A DNA stretch of 64,000 bases from Candidatus Acidiferrum typicum (GCA_002478115.1 DLMH01000075.1:103256-167255), one strand, 5' to 3'. Shown: positions 46,515 to 56,744, counted from the first letter of the stretch. The notes: a model not told the origin generated them from the letters alone. A program made the numbers and translations.

Positions 46515-46751
46515 ATGAATGCAAGGGTCCAGACACCAGTTGTCATCCTCGTACTGCTCTGTTGTTCGGCAATCGCATCGTGGGCCATGGCTCAGGATAA
46601 CGGTCTTGCCCTGATGCCTTCGATGGGCTGGAACAGTTGGAACCATTTCGCGGAAAGGAATGATTCGCGGACCGTGTGTGCTCAGGCCGATGGCATGGTG
46701 GCCAGCGGGATGAAGGACGCGGGATACGTTTACATCATCACCAGGAAATGA
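46515..46751 (+). pseudogene. Alpha-galactosidase (GH27) N-terminal remnant
   Basis: A 78-residue ORF: signal peptide (VILVLLCCSAIASWAMAQ), then DNGLALMPSMGWNSWNHF and ADGMVASGMKDAGYVYI, the exact opening of GH27 alpha-galactosidases, which normally continue into the first catalytic Asp region (YVNIDDCW). The frame ends four residues later (ITRK, stop) and no further GH27 sequence follows before the peptidase gene, so about 300 codons, including both catalytic residues, are deleted. Confidence 0.85.
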
Positions 46752-46858
46752 GCCGTTTGCGGTTGTCTTAGAAAAGCGCCGGCTTTGCCTGCTTTTGCTG
46801 GAGCCGGCTTCGATTGCGCGTAAGTTTGGCAAGATCTTTTCAGCAGAGGAGAAGACAA

Positions 46859-49150
46859 ATGAGGATTCATTCCCGGTGCGCCATTCTGGCCGCGGCATTC
46901 CTGTTGTCCGCGCGATATCCAGCCAACGCGCAAGGCACGCTCGAGGACTACGCGCGGGCTGCAAAATTCCAGACGGGCTGGCAGCGCGACATGGTGACGG
47001 TGGCGCGCGTGGAACCCCACTGGATCGAGAAGACCAGCCGTTTCTGGTATCGCGATGCAAAGCCCAAGGGAACCGAATTCGTCCTCGTGGATCCAGCTCA
47101 AAACACTTTCGCGCCCGCTTTCGATCACGCTCGATTGGCGGCGGCGCTCTCCAAGGCCGCCAAACAGGAGTACACCCCGACGAAACTTCCCTTCGATACT
47201 TTCGAATTCAAGGAGGGCGGGAGTGTCATCGTTTTCCGGGTGATGGAGGCTCAATGGTCCTGCAAGTTGGCCACTTACGAATGTGTGAAGGGACCCACGG
47301 CCAACAAGGAAGAGGGTTCCTACGATGTCCTTTCCCCTGACGGCAAGTGGGCCGCGTTCTTCAAAGACCACAACTTGTACGTGCGGTACGTACCGACAGG
47401 CGCGGTTTCGCAGATGACTTGGGACGGCGTGCAGGATTGGGACTATGCCGCGGAGGTTCCCTTCCTGACAGCCATGGTGGAGCAAGGGACGGAAAAGGTG
47501 CGGCAGCGCCCTGCCGCGTTCTGGTCGCCCGACTCTTCGAAGCTCGTCACCTATAAAATCGATTCCAGGAGGGCTGGGCGGTTCACTAGCCTGCAATATG
47601 TTCCGCCCGATCAGTTGCGACCGAAAGCGTACACGTTTGCTTATCCCTTGCCGGGAGAGGTGCTCTCCACGGTAGAAGCTTTCATACTCGACATCAAGTC
47701 GGGCAAGCTGACTCCCGTGAAGACTCCCCCCGTGGAAGTCTCGTTTGACGAGGGGCCGGGCTTTGAGTGGTTCGAGGATAGCAAGGGCTTTTCTTATGAC
47801 TATTCCGAGCGCGGATTCAAGTCTTTCGAACTGCGTGCTGTGGATGCGGAAACCGGAGAGCAGAAAATCTTGATTCGCGAGCAATCCGACAAGTACGTGG
47901 ACCCGGGGCTGACTTTTTACCGCTTCCTTCACAGCAGCGGAGAGATTCTCTTGAGCTCCGAGCGCGACGGCTGGAACCACCTTTACCTCTACAACGAAAA
48001 GACCGGAAAACTGGTCAGCCAACTGACACAAGGGCCGTGGGTGGTGCATCGGATCGAAGCCATCGATGAGAAGAGCCGCAAGGTGTATTTCCTGGCCGGC
48101 GGACGCGAGAAGGACGAAGACCCCTACCAGACGCACCTCTACAGCATCGGACTGGACGGCAAAGGACTCACGCTGCTCTCGTCGGAAAACGCGACGCATT
48201 CCGCGAGCGTCTCCCCGGATTTTGTGTATTACGTGGACAGCTACTCCCGGCCTGATTTGCCCGGGGCGTCCGTGCTTCGCCGAACGAAGGACGGCTCGGA
48301 TGTACGCGTTCTTGTGAAGGGCGACGCCACGGATTTGCTTGCAACCGGGTGGAAGTATGCCGAGCCGTTTCACGGGAAGGCGGCGGACGGCCAGACTGAT
48401 CTCTATGGGCTCATCTGGCGGCCATCGAATTTCAATCCCGCCAAAAAGTATCCCATCATAGAACACGTCTACACCGGACCGCAGGCATTCTTCGCCCCCA
48501 AATCGTTTGGAGAATCAATTTTTCGGGGTGGTCTGCAAGCCGTGGCGGAACTCGGCGCGATTGTAATCATGGTGGACGGGCGGGGCACGACCGGGCGTTC
48601 CAGGGCGTTTCACGAATATTCCTACAGAAATCTGGGCGGGGTGTTCGAAGACCATGTGGCCATGATCAAGCAGATGGCGGAGAAGTATCCGTATATGGAC
48701 GTGAGCCGCGTCGGGATCTTCGGCACTTCCGCTGGTGCCTATGGCGCGGCACATGCCATGCTAGTCTTCCCCGAATTCTACAAAGTGGGCGTTTCCATTT
48801 CCGGGGATCACGACGCGCGGCTGGACAAAACCTGGTGGAATGAACTCTACCAGGGTTATCCAGTTCAGGACGATTATGTCGCGCAGTCCAACGTGACCAT
48901 GGCTGGCCGCCTGGAAGGCCACCTGCTCATCGAGCATGGCGACCTGGACGACAACGTCCATCCCGCGGAAACCATGCGATTCGCGGATGCCCTGATGAAG
49001 GCCAACAAGAGTTTCGACATGCTGTTTGTGCCCAACATGTCTCACGGCGAAAGGAATAGTTATCTGGCCCGGCGGCGGTGGGACTATTTTGTTCAGTACC
49101 TGCTCGGCGTGACCCCACCGCACAATTTTGAAATCAAGCCGGCGGAATAG
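46859..49150 (+). CDS. S9 family prolyl peptidase, dipeptidyl-peptidase IV type
   Basis: A 763-residue exported serine peptidase. The signal peptide is followed by a DPP-IV N-terminal beta-propeller (to about 510; SPDGKWAAFFKDHNLYVR, FWSPDSSKLVTYKID) and an alpha/beta-hydrolase domain with Ser624 in GTSAGAYG, Asp697/698 in HGDLDDNVH and His729 in NMSHGE. The nucleophile motif has Ala where GxSxGG has Gly. DPP-IV enzymes release Xaa-Pro (or Xaa-Hyp) dipeptides, which suits proline/hydroxyproline-rich peptides. The ATG at 46859 follows GAGGAGA. Confidence 0.92.
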   Translation: MRIHSRCAILAAAFLLSARYPANAQGTLEDYARAAKFQTGWQRDMVTVARVEPHWIEKTSRFWYRDAKPKGTEFVLVDPAQNTFAPAFDHARLAAALSKAAKQEYTPTKLPFDTFEFKEGGSVIVFRVMEAQWSCKLATYECVKGPTANKEEGSYDVLSPDGKWAAFFKDHNLYVRYVPTGAVSQMTWDGVQDWDYAAEVPFLTAMVEQGTEKVRQRPAAFWSPDSSKLVTYKIDSRRAGRFTSLQYVPPDQLRPKAYTFAYPLPGEVLSTVEAFILDIKSGKLTPVKTPPVEVSFDEGPGFEWFEDSKGFSYDYSERGFKSFELRAVDAETGEQKILIREQSDKYVDPGLTFYRFLHSSGEILLSSERDGWNHLYLYNEKTGKLVSQLTQGPWVVHRIEAIDEKSRKVYFLAGGREKDEDPYQTHLYSIGLDGKGLTLLSSENATHSASVSPDFVYYVDSYSRPDLPGASVLRRTKDGSDVRVLVKGDATDLLATGWKYAEPFHGKAADGQTDLYGLIWRPSNFNPAKKYPIIEHVYTGPQAFFAPKSFGESIFRGGLQAVAELGAIVIMVDGRGTTGRSRAFHEYSYRNLGGVFEDHVAMIKQMAEKYPYMDVSRVGIFGTSAGAYGAAHAMLVFPEFYKVGVSISGDHDARLDKTWWNELYQGYPVQDDYVAQSNVTMAGRLEGHLLIEHGDLDDNVHPAETMRFADALMKANKSFDMLFVPNMSHGERNSYLARRRWDYFVQYLLGVTPPHNFEIKPAE

Positions 49151-49250
49151 CGTCGAACCGCTTCACTGGCACTTCGTCTGAAGTCTGGCGCGGGAAGGAC
49201 GAATTTTCCGGCGCGAACGGACTTGCCGGACGGTGCGGCAGAGTGTTCGG

Positions 49251-51632
49251 CTAACTGATTTCACCGCTCACCTCGAACTCCCGCTCTCCTCGGGTCGCGA
49301 TAATCACCATGTCCTTGTGCGGGCCGCCCAGGACGCCGGCCTTTCCGTTTACAGTCACTTTCGCCAACCGGTTCTTTTCCGGAAGGCGCAACTTCAGGTG
49401 GATTTCCTTTGGAGCGCCCGCAGAAACCAGCTTCACGATTGCGCGCACTTTGTCCTTTGCGTCATCCATGCGCATTCGAAAACTGATCTTTCCCCAGCTT
49501 GTGGGTGCTTCTTCCATCTTGATCTCTTTTCCCGAAGCCAGCCACGCGCGGGGAATGCCTTTCGCCAGATACAGCCGGTCCTCGTCCGAATCCTCGAGGA
49601 GCAACATCCAGCGAACCAGCAACGGGATGGTCTGCTGCGCCGGTATGCAGAAAAGGGCGGTGCTCCCGTCAATTCCGGCCACCTCGCCCGCCGTCCAACT
49701 GCCGCGAGTGTGATCGTGATAGCGATGAGCATAGAGAAATAACAGAAACTCTTCGACGCGGTCCAGCCGCAGGAGCATCTGCGCATACCCGTACGAAATG
49801 AAGCCAAGGATGGCGCGTTCGCCCTTGCGGGCGGGTCCCACGTTGGCGACCACGCCAAGCGTCGTTGCCCCGTAGCTGCGCATGCAGTCGATTACCAAAT
49901 TGGCCAGCCCGGCCGGCAGAACATCCGCCTCCAGCAATTCCGAATAGGGCCGGTGCGGCCAACCTTGGGGACTCGGATGCTCCCTTTCCATGGACTCCCG
50001 AAATGTGAGTTTTGTTCCGGGGAAGGTGCCGATATAGGGCGGCTTCATGTCCCGCCGTACGTTTTTCTCGATCGCGTGCACGACGGTTTCCTGAAGGTCC
50101 TTGGAACGCGCAAGCCAGTCCTCCACGGCTGCTTGTGCCTCGACCGCGGAATAAGCCTGCTGAATCCGCGGCCAGACCAGCGCCATGTCCCGCAGCCCTC
50201 GTGCGGCAAATCCGCTGTTCGCATAGTAAGGCAGCCACCACGTCTTGGGGTCGGGAAGGAGACACGAGTCTGATTCACTCCACCCATGGATTAGCCCGTA
50301 ACCTGGATCGTCCGCGGGCAATTTCTTCGATTCTTCGTGCAGCTCCGCCAGGAGTTCGGTGGTGGCCACAATCTTCTTGCCATGTTTCCTTAGCAGCGCA
50401 GCGTCCTTTGTATATCGAAAATATCGCGCCAGGAGTGATAGCGTCAGCCCAAATTGCGCCGTTTCCGGGCCGCGCATATTGATCATGCCCCGTTCATCAA
50501 CAAAATCGGTGAAGTAGTTATCTATGATCAGCCGCGCCGTTTCGAAGCGTCCCCACTCGAGATTGGTATAGACGGCGCTTGTAAAAATGTCCTGGAACCC
50601 GTCATATTCCGGGCCGTAATAATCGCGGTCAACCGCGCCATACTTTGGATAAACCCCGCCGGGCCGCACCATGAGTTCTTTCGCGAACGCATGCTTTGAA
50701 AAATCCTCCCACTCCTCCTCCGGAAGAGAAGCTGTGGCCATATCGGCAAGCTGCTTGTCCCAGTAGTCGGCAAAGACGAGCAGGGCGCGATAGAAGTCCG
50801 CTGCCTTCGGATCCCGGCGGCGAGGAGGAAAGGCCGGATAGCTGTGGCCAAAGACCACCTTCGTTATTTTTCCATTTTCGATCCGCGACGTGCGGTGCCA
50901 TGTCTGCACGATGAACTTGTCCCGCGCTTCCACGTCTCCAAAGACCACTACCTCAACGTGGATGCCATCGGAAATCGGCATGACCTTTCGAACGGCAGGC
51001 ATCCATCTGCCCACGAGTCCCTCAAGTCGCTTCTCGGCTGCGTTTCCTCTGAGTTCCGGAAAATACTGCGAGGGGTGGTACGTGCGTGTGCTCCCACCCG
51101 GGAAGACCGGCATGGTGTCGAAACATTCCTTCGTGCCTAGGAAGGTGTTCCACGGCAGCCGCCACCGTTCGGAGTCCTCCTGCGCGGAACCTAGCGGCGG
51201 AGCGGCGCTCTTGACCCGCAGTGGGTCCGGGTCCCCACCGCCCTCGAGTAGGCGATTTGCCAGCAGGTCTTCCCCCGCCAAACCAATGTCGTCCAGGCTT
51301 AGCCCCAGGTAGGGAGGATTGGCCTCGGCAAATGTCGCCTCCGCGCTCTTCGACAAGACTCGCGCCCCACCCTGCGAGGAGAGGAAGGTGATCACCCCAT
51401 CTCTTGTTCGCAAGTCCTCATACACTTTCCATGTGGCTGGACCGAACTTGAATTCAGAAAGATAAGTATGACCCTCGACGCCGGGAACGCTTGTAAGACC
51501 CGCGGCCGGGCCGATACCCTGAGCAGATACTTCCGCGACTCCTTCGGTGTCTGTGACCCCGGCTTTTTGCGCGAGATATTGTATGCTCGCCGTCGTTACC
51601 GCCAGGTTCTGGAGAAACTTGCGTCGATCCAT
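49251..51632 (-). CDS. Tat-exported putative (alpha/alpha)6 glycosidase-like protein, family not recognised
   Basis: A 793-residue protein with a twin-arginine leader (MDRRKFLQNLAVTTASIQYLA). The first 300 residues are beta-rich. The central part has alternating helices with Trp/Tyr/Asp-rich loops (YDGFQDIFTSAVYTNLEWGRFETARLIIDNYFTDFVDE, WSESDSCLLPDPKTWWLPYYANSGFAARGL, GTFPGTKLTFRESMEREHPSPQGWPHRPYSELLEADVL), like six-hairpin glycosidases. The C-terminus is a beta-sandwich. I cannot place it in a named family. It lies 73 bp downstream of the DUF885 gene, same strand. Confidence 0.75.
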   Translation of the reverse strand: MDRRKFLQNLAVTTASIQYLAQKAGVTDTEGVAEVSAQGIGPAAGLTSVPGVEGHTYLSEFKFGPATWKVYEDLRTRDGVITFLSSQGGARVLSKSAEATFAEANPPYLGLSLDDIGLAGEDLLANRLLEGGGDPDPLRVKSAAPPLGSAQEDSERWRLPWNTFLGTKECFDTMPVFPGGSTRTYHPSQYFPELRGNAAEKRLEGLVGRWMPAVRKVMPISDGIHVEVVVFGDVEARDKFIVQTWHRTSRIENGKITKVVFGHSYPAFPPRRRDPKAADFYRALLVFADYWDKQLADMATASLPEEEWEDFSKHAFAKELMVRPGGVYPKYGAVDRDYYGPEYDGFQDIFTSAVYTNLEWGRFETARLIIDNYFTDFVDERGMINMRGPETAQFGLTLSLLARYFRYTKDAALLRKHGKKIVATTELLAELHEESKKLPADDPGYGLIHGWSESDSCLLPDPKTWWLPYYANSGFAARGLRDMALVWPRIQQAYSAVEAQAAVEDWLARSKDLQETVVHAIEKNVRRDMKPPYIGTFPGTKLTFRESMEREHPSPQGWPHRPYSELLEADVLPAGLANLVIDCMRSYGATTLGVVANVGPARKGERAILGFISYGYAQMLLRLDRVEEFLLFLYAHRYHDHTRGSWTAGEVAGIDGSTALFCIPAQQTIPLLVRWMLLLEDSDEDRLYLAKGIPRAWLASGKEIKMEEAPTSWGKISFRMRMDDAKDKVRAIVKLVSAGAPKEIHLKLRLPEKNRLAKVTVNGKAGVLGGPHKDMVIIATRGEREFEVSGEIS

Positions 51633-51705
51633 ATTTGCCCCCTTGGGAAAATCTCCGGCCATAGGCCTGCAGGAATGCGGCAACTCGCCGCGTGAACGCC
51701 GCTGG

Positions 51706-53511
51706 CTAAGGAGTGGCTGGAATGGGTCCATAGAACTTCCAGCTTGATTGGAAATCCCTGGTGAGTTTTTGATTGGTCATGCGCGCGCGGAGCAGCTCCA
51801 CCGGAATGCTGTTTTCCTGCAAAATCGCGTCGTGGAACGCGCGATTCGTCATCTTACCGGATTCCACCAGTTCCTTGTGCATGGCCCGGAATTGCAACGC
51901 ACCCAGCATGTACGCGCACTGATACAGCGGGCCGACGGAGCCATCAAAGGACCTGCGCACTTCGGCCGTGGCATTATCCGGCTCGTGTCCCACGTCTTTC
52001 ACCAGAAACTCGACACACTGCTGGGGCGTCATCAGGCCAAGGTGGAAGCTCAGGGAGAAAATGATCCGGGCACAGCGGTGCATGCGCCAAAAAAGCATTC
52101 CGACGCGCTCCGCGGGTGTCCGTGGGAATCCCAGGTCCCACAGCAGCATCTCCCAGTAAAACGCGTTGCCTTCAATCCAAAATGGCGTGTCGAAGATTCG
52201 CCGGTAGCTCCGGTAACGCTGCATCATGAATCCCTGCAGATGGTGGCCGGGGATCAGTTCGTGAAATACCGTGGCTCGGGCGAACGGAATGTTGTTGCCA
52301 CGCATGCTCATCATGCGCTGTTCAAACGTCATTGTGTCCGTCGGGTAAGACACGCTGATCACCTCTCCCCCGGAGAAAAATGGGTTCACCAACTGGCGTT
52401 CCGGACTCATCATCTCCATGCCCCAGGTTTCCTTTGCCAGCGCCGGCACGGTCACAAGGTCGTGCTTCTCGACATATTCGATCGCTTCCCAGGCCAGCTT
52501 GCGAATCAGTTCGGGCTGTTGTCCCGGCTCGACGTGCATGTCCTTTACCTGTTCGAGCGCCTGGTGCCAGTCGTCTCCGTGCCCCATCTCGCGCGAGGCC
52601 CGAATCATTTCCTTTGTGCACCAGGCCATCTCATTTTTCGCAAGAGCGATCAGTTCTTCGGGCGTGTACGGAATCAGGTTATCCCTTAACTCCAGCAGCA
52701 GGGCCTCACGGCCCACGGGATCGCCAATGATGGTTGTCTTGTCATCCGGTTTGATGCCGGCGAGTTTCTCGGACAGGAACTTGCCGTAATCCTCCAGCGC
52801 CCGGTCGGCTTCCTTGTAGGGCTCAGCGGCCCACCAAGTAAACAGCGGGTCGTAACCGTTGTAGTAGGTGAACCAGTCCTTCAGCGTTTCCCGCAGTTGG
52901 CTTACGGTTATTGCGGCTCGCCGGGCGACCGTTGGCAAGGTCCGAATCGGACGAATTTCCACTGCATCGCTTCCGGTCGGCTTGGCGCTCGCCTCCATGC
53001 CGGCCTCCAGGGCCGCGCGCGTCTTGGAAATCTCCTTTACCATTTTTGCCAATTCGCCGGCGTCTTGCACGGAGTTGGCCAGATTCATGCGACGGCGGGA
53101 ATCTTCGAACTCCAGGATGATCTTAGCGAAAGGAATCAACGGCGACATTTCATCCACCTGCTTTTGCTGGAGCGCTAGTTGCCGCAATTCGTGCGCGAGG
53201 TGGTTCTGCAGGAGAAGGTAGTCGATCTTGCCATCCTCGTTCAGTCCATCGAAATCGACTTTTCGCAGGGTGTCGAGCCACTCCTCATAGAACTGCTGGA
53301 AACGCGCGTGTCGGACCGGCGAGATGCGCACCCGATACGTTCGGAAGAGGCTTTCGCGGTCACTGGTGTACCGCTCGATCAGCGCCCTCAAATCGCCTTG
53401 TGAGGTGGCTATGGCTTGGACTTCGCGTGCTCTAACCCCCTTTCCCACGTGAGCTGAAAACGCAAGTGCGAGTGCCAGAAAGATGAGCTGCCGAACGATT
53501 CCTTTGAACAT
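51706..53511 (-). CDS. DUF885 family metallopeptidase-like protein
   Basis: A 601-residue exported protein with signal peptide (IVRQLIFLALALAFSAHVG). The HELIPGHHLQGF motif (His417, Glu418, His422/423) is the gluzincin-like zinc site of DUF885, followed by the conserved EGNAFYWEMLLWDLGF with the third ligand Glu. Related proteins act as carboxypeptidases. The first 250 residues are helical. The start at 53511 is fixed by a GGAGG box. It is probably co-transcribed with the glycosidase-like gene downstream, giving a sugar-plus-peptide pair. Confidence 0.88.
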   Translation of the reverse strand: MFKGIVRQLIFLALALAFSAHVGKGVRAREVQAIATSQGDLRALIERYTSDRESLFRTYRVRISPVRHARFQQFYEEWLDTLRKVDFDGLNEDGKIDYLLLQNHLAHELRQLALQQKQVDEMSPLIPFAKIILEFEDSRRRMNLANSVQDAGELAKMVKEISKTRAALEAGMEASAKPTGSDAVEIRPIRTLPTVARRAAITVSQLRETLKDWFTYYNGYDPLFTWWAAEPYKEADRALEDYGKFLSEKLAGIKPDDKTTIIGDPVGREALLLELRDNLIPYTPEELIALAKNEMAWCTKEMIRASREMGHGDDWHQALEQVKDMHVEPGQQPELIRKLAWEAIEYVEKHDLVTVPALAKETWGMEMMSPERQLVNPFFSGGEVISVSYPTDTMTFEQRMMSMRGNNIPFARATVFHELIPGHHLQGFMMQRYRSYRRIFDTPFWIEGNAFYWEMLLWDLGFPRTPAERVGMLFWRMHRCARIIFSLSFHLGLMTPQQCVEFLVKDVGHEPDNATAEVRRSFDGSVGPLYQCAYMLGALQFRAMHKELVESGKMTNRAFHDAILQENSIPVELLRARMTNQKLTRDFQSSWKFYGPIPATP

Positions 53512-53951
53512 GGAACCTCCAAGACGAGTGCCAGGATACGCTGGGCGCGCCGACGAGAACGAGGCTAGGAAGAGCGAGGAGCGCACAATAGAAAAGATGC
53601 GAGAGTCGCTCGCGACATATAATATACTGTATAAAGAAATGGAGCACGTATATCTTGTTCCTTCCTCCTTTGAGCTTCCACCATTCCCGCTTCCCGGTTT
53701 CCCTACGTTCTCTCGCCTGCAGACCGCTTCGCGGCCTCTCCTCTGCGTTTAAATGGGAGGCCAGTCAGACAGGGCTTTCGACACCTTCTTTATCGGGTAG
53801 ACACATGGAACCATTTTCCTGTGCATGGCTTTGGGGACAAGGGGCTGACCGTGTGATTGAGCTGGATGCCGTGGAATTTTCCGATTTTTGCCTGGCCGAT
53901 TTCTGAAAATAGTCTCAAATCCCGTGGGGTATTGCGAGGGAGGGTAGAAGG
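53512..53951. other. Divergent intergenic region
   Basis: No gene supported. It contains TATACTGTATA at about 53623-53633, an odd-centred palindrome that only loosely resembles the GTATAC operators, near the DUF885 promoter. Confidence 0.4.
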
Positions 53952-56744
53952 ATGGAAAAGATAAAGTCGCCGCGGGTAAGTGTGCTATTGGTTCTGTTCC
54001 TCCTGGGCTTGTATTCCGTGGCGCCCTTGGCAGTTTCCGGACAACAACCCGAACATAAGGCCCCAGCGACGCCGGGTCCCATGTTGAGCCAGGGTACGAT
54101 GGATCTGGATACCCCGGAGTTTACTCTCAAATTGGTGGTTTCCTCCCAAACGGTTGCCGCGCTGACCACAAAGGACGCGGAAAGGTTCGATTTCACGCCC
54201 GGCGATCGTCTCGTGGAACGCTCGGAGGATGGCTTCTATCACCTGGGTGATCTCGACCTCCGCCTCCGAACAGGGACCTCGGGAGACTGGAAGAATTATT
54301 CGACGGCAGTTGTGCGCGTCCCGGTGCTTCCGCTTCCGGTCTCCGGCGCAGTTTTGGCCTCCGCCGATCTTACTCCGGCATTTCCGTCGGACCTTCCCCT
54401 GCAAGTCGTTCGGACCTGGCTGTTGGAAGACGGGAAACTTGTCCTGCGATTCGTACTGAAGAACAAGTCAGCCACTCCCGTTCAAATCGGCGCGCTCGGC
54501 ATTCCCATGATCTTCAACAATATTCTGACCGACCGCTCCCTCGAACAGGCGCACGCACGCTGCGTGTTCTACGATCCCTCCATCAGCGAGGACGCCGGCT
54601 ATCTGCAAGTGACCCGGCTTAACGGTCATGGCCCCGCACTTCTCGTCGTCCCTGACGGCAAGAGTCCGCTCGAAGCCTACAATCCCATTCTGGACATTCG
54701 CCGGCCCGGCGCACCCGTCCCCATCTTTCACGACCCTACTCCACGCGACGTAACGTTCGAAGGGTTCTACGACTGGATGGTTCACAGCCAGGCATTTGCC
54801 GAAAACGAATGGAAGAACGCCCAGCCCTGGAATTCCCCCACCTCCTTCACGCTTGCTCCCGGAGCTTCCGTGACCTACGGCGTCCGTTTCTTCGTTTCCG
54901 ATACCATTCGAAACATTGAAAAGACGCTCATCGCAAATCACCGCCCGGTCGCCGTTGGCGTTCCTGGGTATGTCCTCCCGATGGATCTGGATGGTCGTTT
55001 GTTCCTGAAGTACTCAAAACCAGTCTCCTCGATTGCTGCAGAACCCGAAGGGGCGATCACTCTGAGCCCGGGAAACCCCACGACGGGTGGATGGCGGACC
55101 TACACGCTACACGGGAAAAGGTGGGGACGCGTCCGCTTGTCCGTCACCTACGAAGACGGCCTGGTACAGACGATTAGCTATTTCGTGATTAAACCTGAGG
55201 CACAAGTCGTTGCCGATCTGGGCCACTTCCTCACCACCAAACAGTGGTTCGTTGACCCACAGGATCCGTTCCACCGCAGCCCCTCGGTCATGAGCTACGA
55301 CCGCGAGACCAACCAGATTGTTACCCAGGATGATCGCGCATGGATTGCCGGTCTCGGGGACGAAGGCGGTGCCGGTTCATGGCTTGCGGCTGTCATGAAG
55401 GAGTTTGGCCAGCCCGATCAGGCGGAATTGATCAAGTATCAGCAGTTTGTGGACCGTGTCCTTTGGGGTGGCCTGCAATACAAGGACGGAGCCCAGAAAT
55501 ATGGCGTCCGGAAGAGTTTGTTCTACTACCAGCCCGACCAGTTGCCTCCCAACTACTACCGTAACGACCTTGATTGGAAGAGTTGGACCAGCTGGAACAA
55601 GAAAGATTCGGAAAGAGTCGACCGGTCCTATGACTATCCTCACGTGGCTGCTGCTTACTGGGTTCTCTATCGCCTGGCGCGCAACGACCAGGGCCTTGTC
55701 ACCAACCATTCTTGGGATTGGTATCTCAGCCAGGCTTACAACACCTCCGTGGCGATGGTGGATCTAGCCGGAGGCTATGCAGAATTCGGCCAGATGGAGG
55801 GCGATGTATTCGTGCAGATACTGGATGATCTGAAACGGGAAGGTAAAGAAGCCGAGGCCGCCAACCTGGAAAAGAAAATGCGCGCCCGTGCCAACCACTG
55901 GCAGAAGCAGGCCTTCCCCTATGGAAGCGAAATGCCCTGGGATTCCACCGGCCAGGAAGAAGTCTATGCCTGGATGAAGCGTTTCGGTTTCCAGGACAAG
56001 GCCGATGTGACGTTGAACGCCATCCTCGGGTATGACCCTACAGTGCCGCACTGGGGATACAACGGCAGCGCCCGGCGCTATTGGGATTTCCTATATGGTG
56101 GTAAATACCGCCGCATCGAACGACAGCTTCACCACTATGGTTCAACCATCAACGCGATTCCCGTACTCGCTGCCTATCGTGAGAATCCCGAGGACTTCTA
56201 TCTCCTGCGCGTCGGCTACGGTGGCATCATGGGGGCTCTCACTGACATCGATCAGGAAGGTTTTGCTTCCGCGGCATTCCATTCTTTCCCAGATATGCTC
56301 AAGTTTGACCCCCTCTCGGGGGATTATGGACCGAATTTCTTCGGCCATGCTCTTGGCACCGGCACATATGTTGTTCAACACCCTGAATTTGGCTGGCTGG
56401 CCTTCGGCGGAAACATCGAAGCGGCCGGAAACGAAGTGAGAGTGACTCCGCTGGACTCCTTCCGCACGCGGATCTATCTGGCGTCCACTGGCACTTGGCT
56501 CACGCTCGACGCCGGTAAGTTTACCAGCCTGGAATTCGACCCCAAGACCGGCGCCGTGCGCGTTGGGCTCGCCCCAGCCACTCCATTCACTCCTGCTGCT
56601 CGTTTGCGGGTCGAGCCGGCCGCACGAGAGAAGAGTGTCGTCTTGTACCAGGTCCCTGAATCGTTCAAGACTGAGCGGGGTGCTTATGTCGTGCCACTTG
56701 GCAATGACATTACTTGGGTCCAACTAGTCGCCTCCGCTCACTGA
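53952..56744 (+). CDS. Large secreted protein, DUF5695-like, possible (alpha/alpha)6 glycosidase
   Basis: A 930-residue exported protein (signal peptide VLLVLFLLGLYSVAPLAVSG). The N-terminal 430 residues are beta-rich (carbohydrate-hydrolase sandwich pattern). The central 430-790 region is helical with WSWDWYLSQAYNTSVAM-like turns (SWDWYLSQAYNTS), DRSYDYPHVAAAYWVLYRLAR, DSTGQEEVYAWMKRFGF and HWGYNGSARRYWDFLYGG, suggestive of a toroid active site. A C-terminal beta domain follows. I believe this is the DUF5695 group, but no biochemical role is known to me. It starts the block leading to the HypD genes. Confidence 0.75.
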   Translation: MEKIKSPRVSVLLVLFLLGLYSVAPLAVSGQQPEHKAPATPGPMLSQGTMDLDTPEFTLKLVVSSQTVAALTTKDAERFDFTPGDRLVERSEDGFYHLGDLDLRLRTGTSGDWKNYSTAVVRVPVLPLPVSGAVLASADLTPAFPSDLPLQVVRTWLLEDGKLVLRFVLKNKSATPVQIGALGIPMIFNNILTDRSLEQAHARCVFYDPSISEDAGYLQVTRLNGHGPALLVVPDGKSPLEAYNPILDIRRPGAPVPIFHDPTPRDVTFEGFYDWMVHSQAFAENEWKNAQPWNSPTSFTLAPGASVTYGVRFFVSDTIRNIEKTLIANHRPVAVGVPGYVLPMDLDGRLFLKYSKPVSSIAAEPEGAITLSPGNPTTGGWRTYTLHGKRWGRVRLSVTYEDGLVQTISYFVIKPEAQVVADLGHFLTTKQWFVDPQDPFHRSPSVMSYDRETNQIVTQDDRAWIAGLGDEGGAGSWLAAVMKEFGQPDQAELIKYQQFVDRVLWGGLQYKDGAQKYGVRKSLFYYQPDQLPPNYYRNDLDWKSWTSWNKKDSERVDRSYDYPHVAAAYWVLYRLARNDQGLVTNHSWDWYLSQAYNTSVAMVDLAGGYAEFGQMEGDVFVQILDDLKREGKEAEAANLEKKMRARANHWQKQAFPYGSEMPWDSTGQEEVYAWMKRFGFQDKADVTLNAILGYDPTVPHWGYNGSARRYWDFLYGGKYRRIERQLHHYGSTINAIPVLAAYRENPEDFYLLRVGYGGIMGALTDIDQEGFASAAFHSFPDMLKFDPLSGDYGPNFFGHALGTGTYVVQHPEFGWLAFGGNIEAAGNEVRVTPLDSFRTRIYLASTGTWLTLDAGKFTSLEFDPKTGAVRVGLAPATPFTPAARLRVEPAAREKSVVLYQVPESFKTERGAYVVPLGNDITWVQLVASAH

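Noticed and set aside
46730..48466. 578-codon minus-strand ORF opposite the S9 peptidase
   Set aside because: Antisense to a peptidase with a complete catalytic triad; no independent support.
51574..51586. GATATTGTATGC-like string
   Set aside because: It lies in the coding N-terminus of the Tat-exported protein and lacks the right half of the operator.
53620..53634. AATATACTGTATAAA as a further GTATAC operator
   Set aside because: Its half-sites are in the opposite order with an odd centre (TATAC-x-GTATA), so it does not share the TTGTATAC core. It may simply be an AT-rich promoter of the DUF885 gene.
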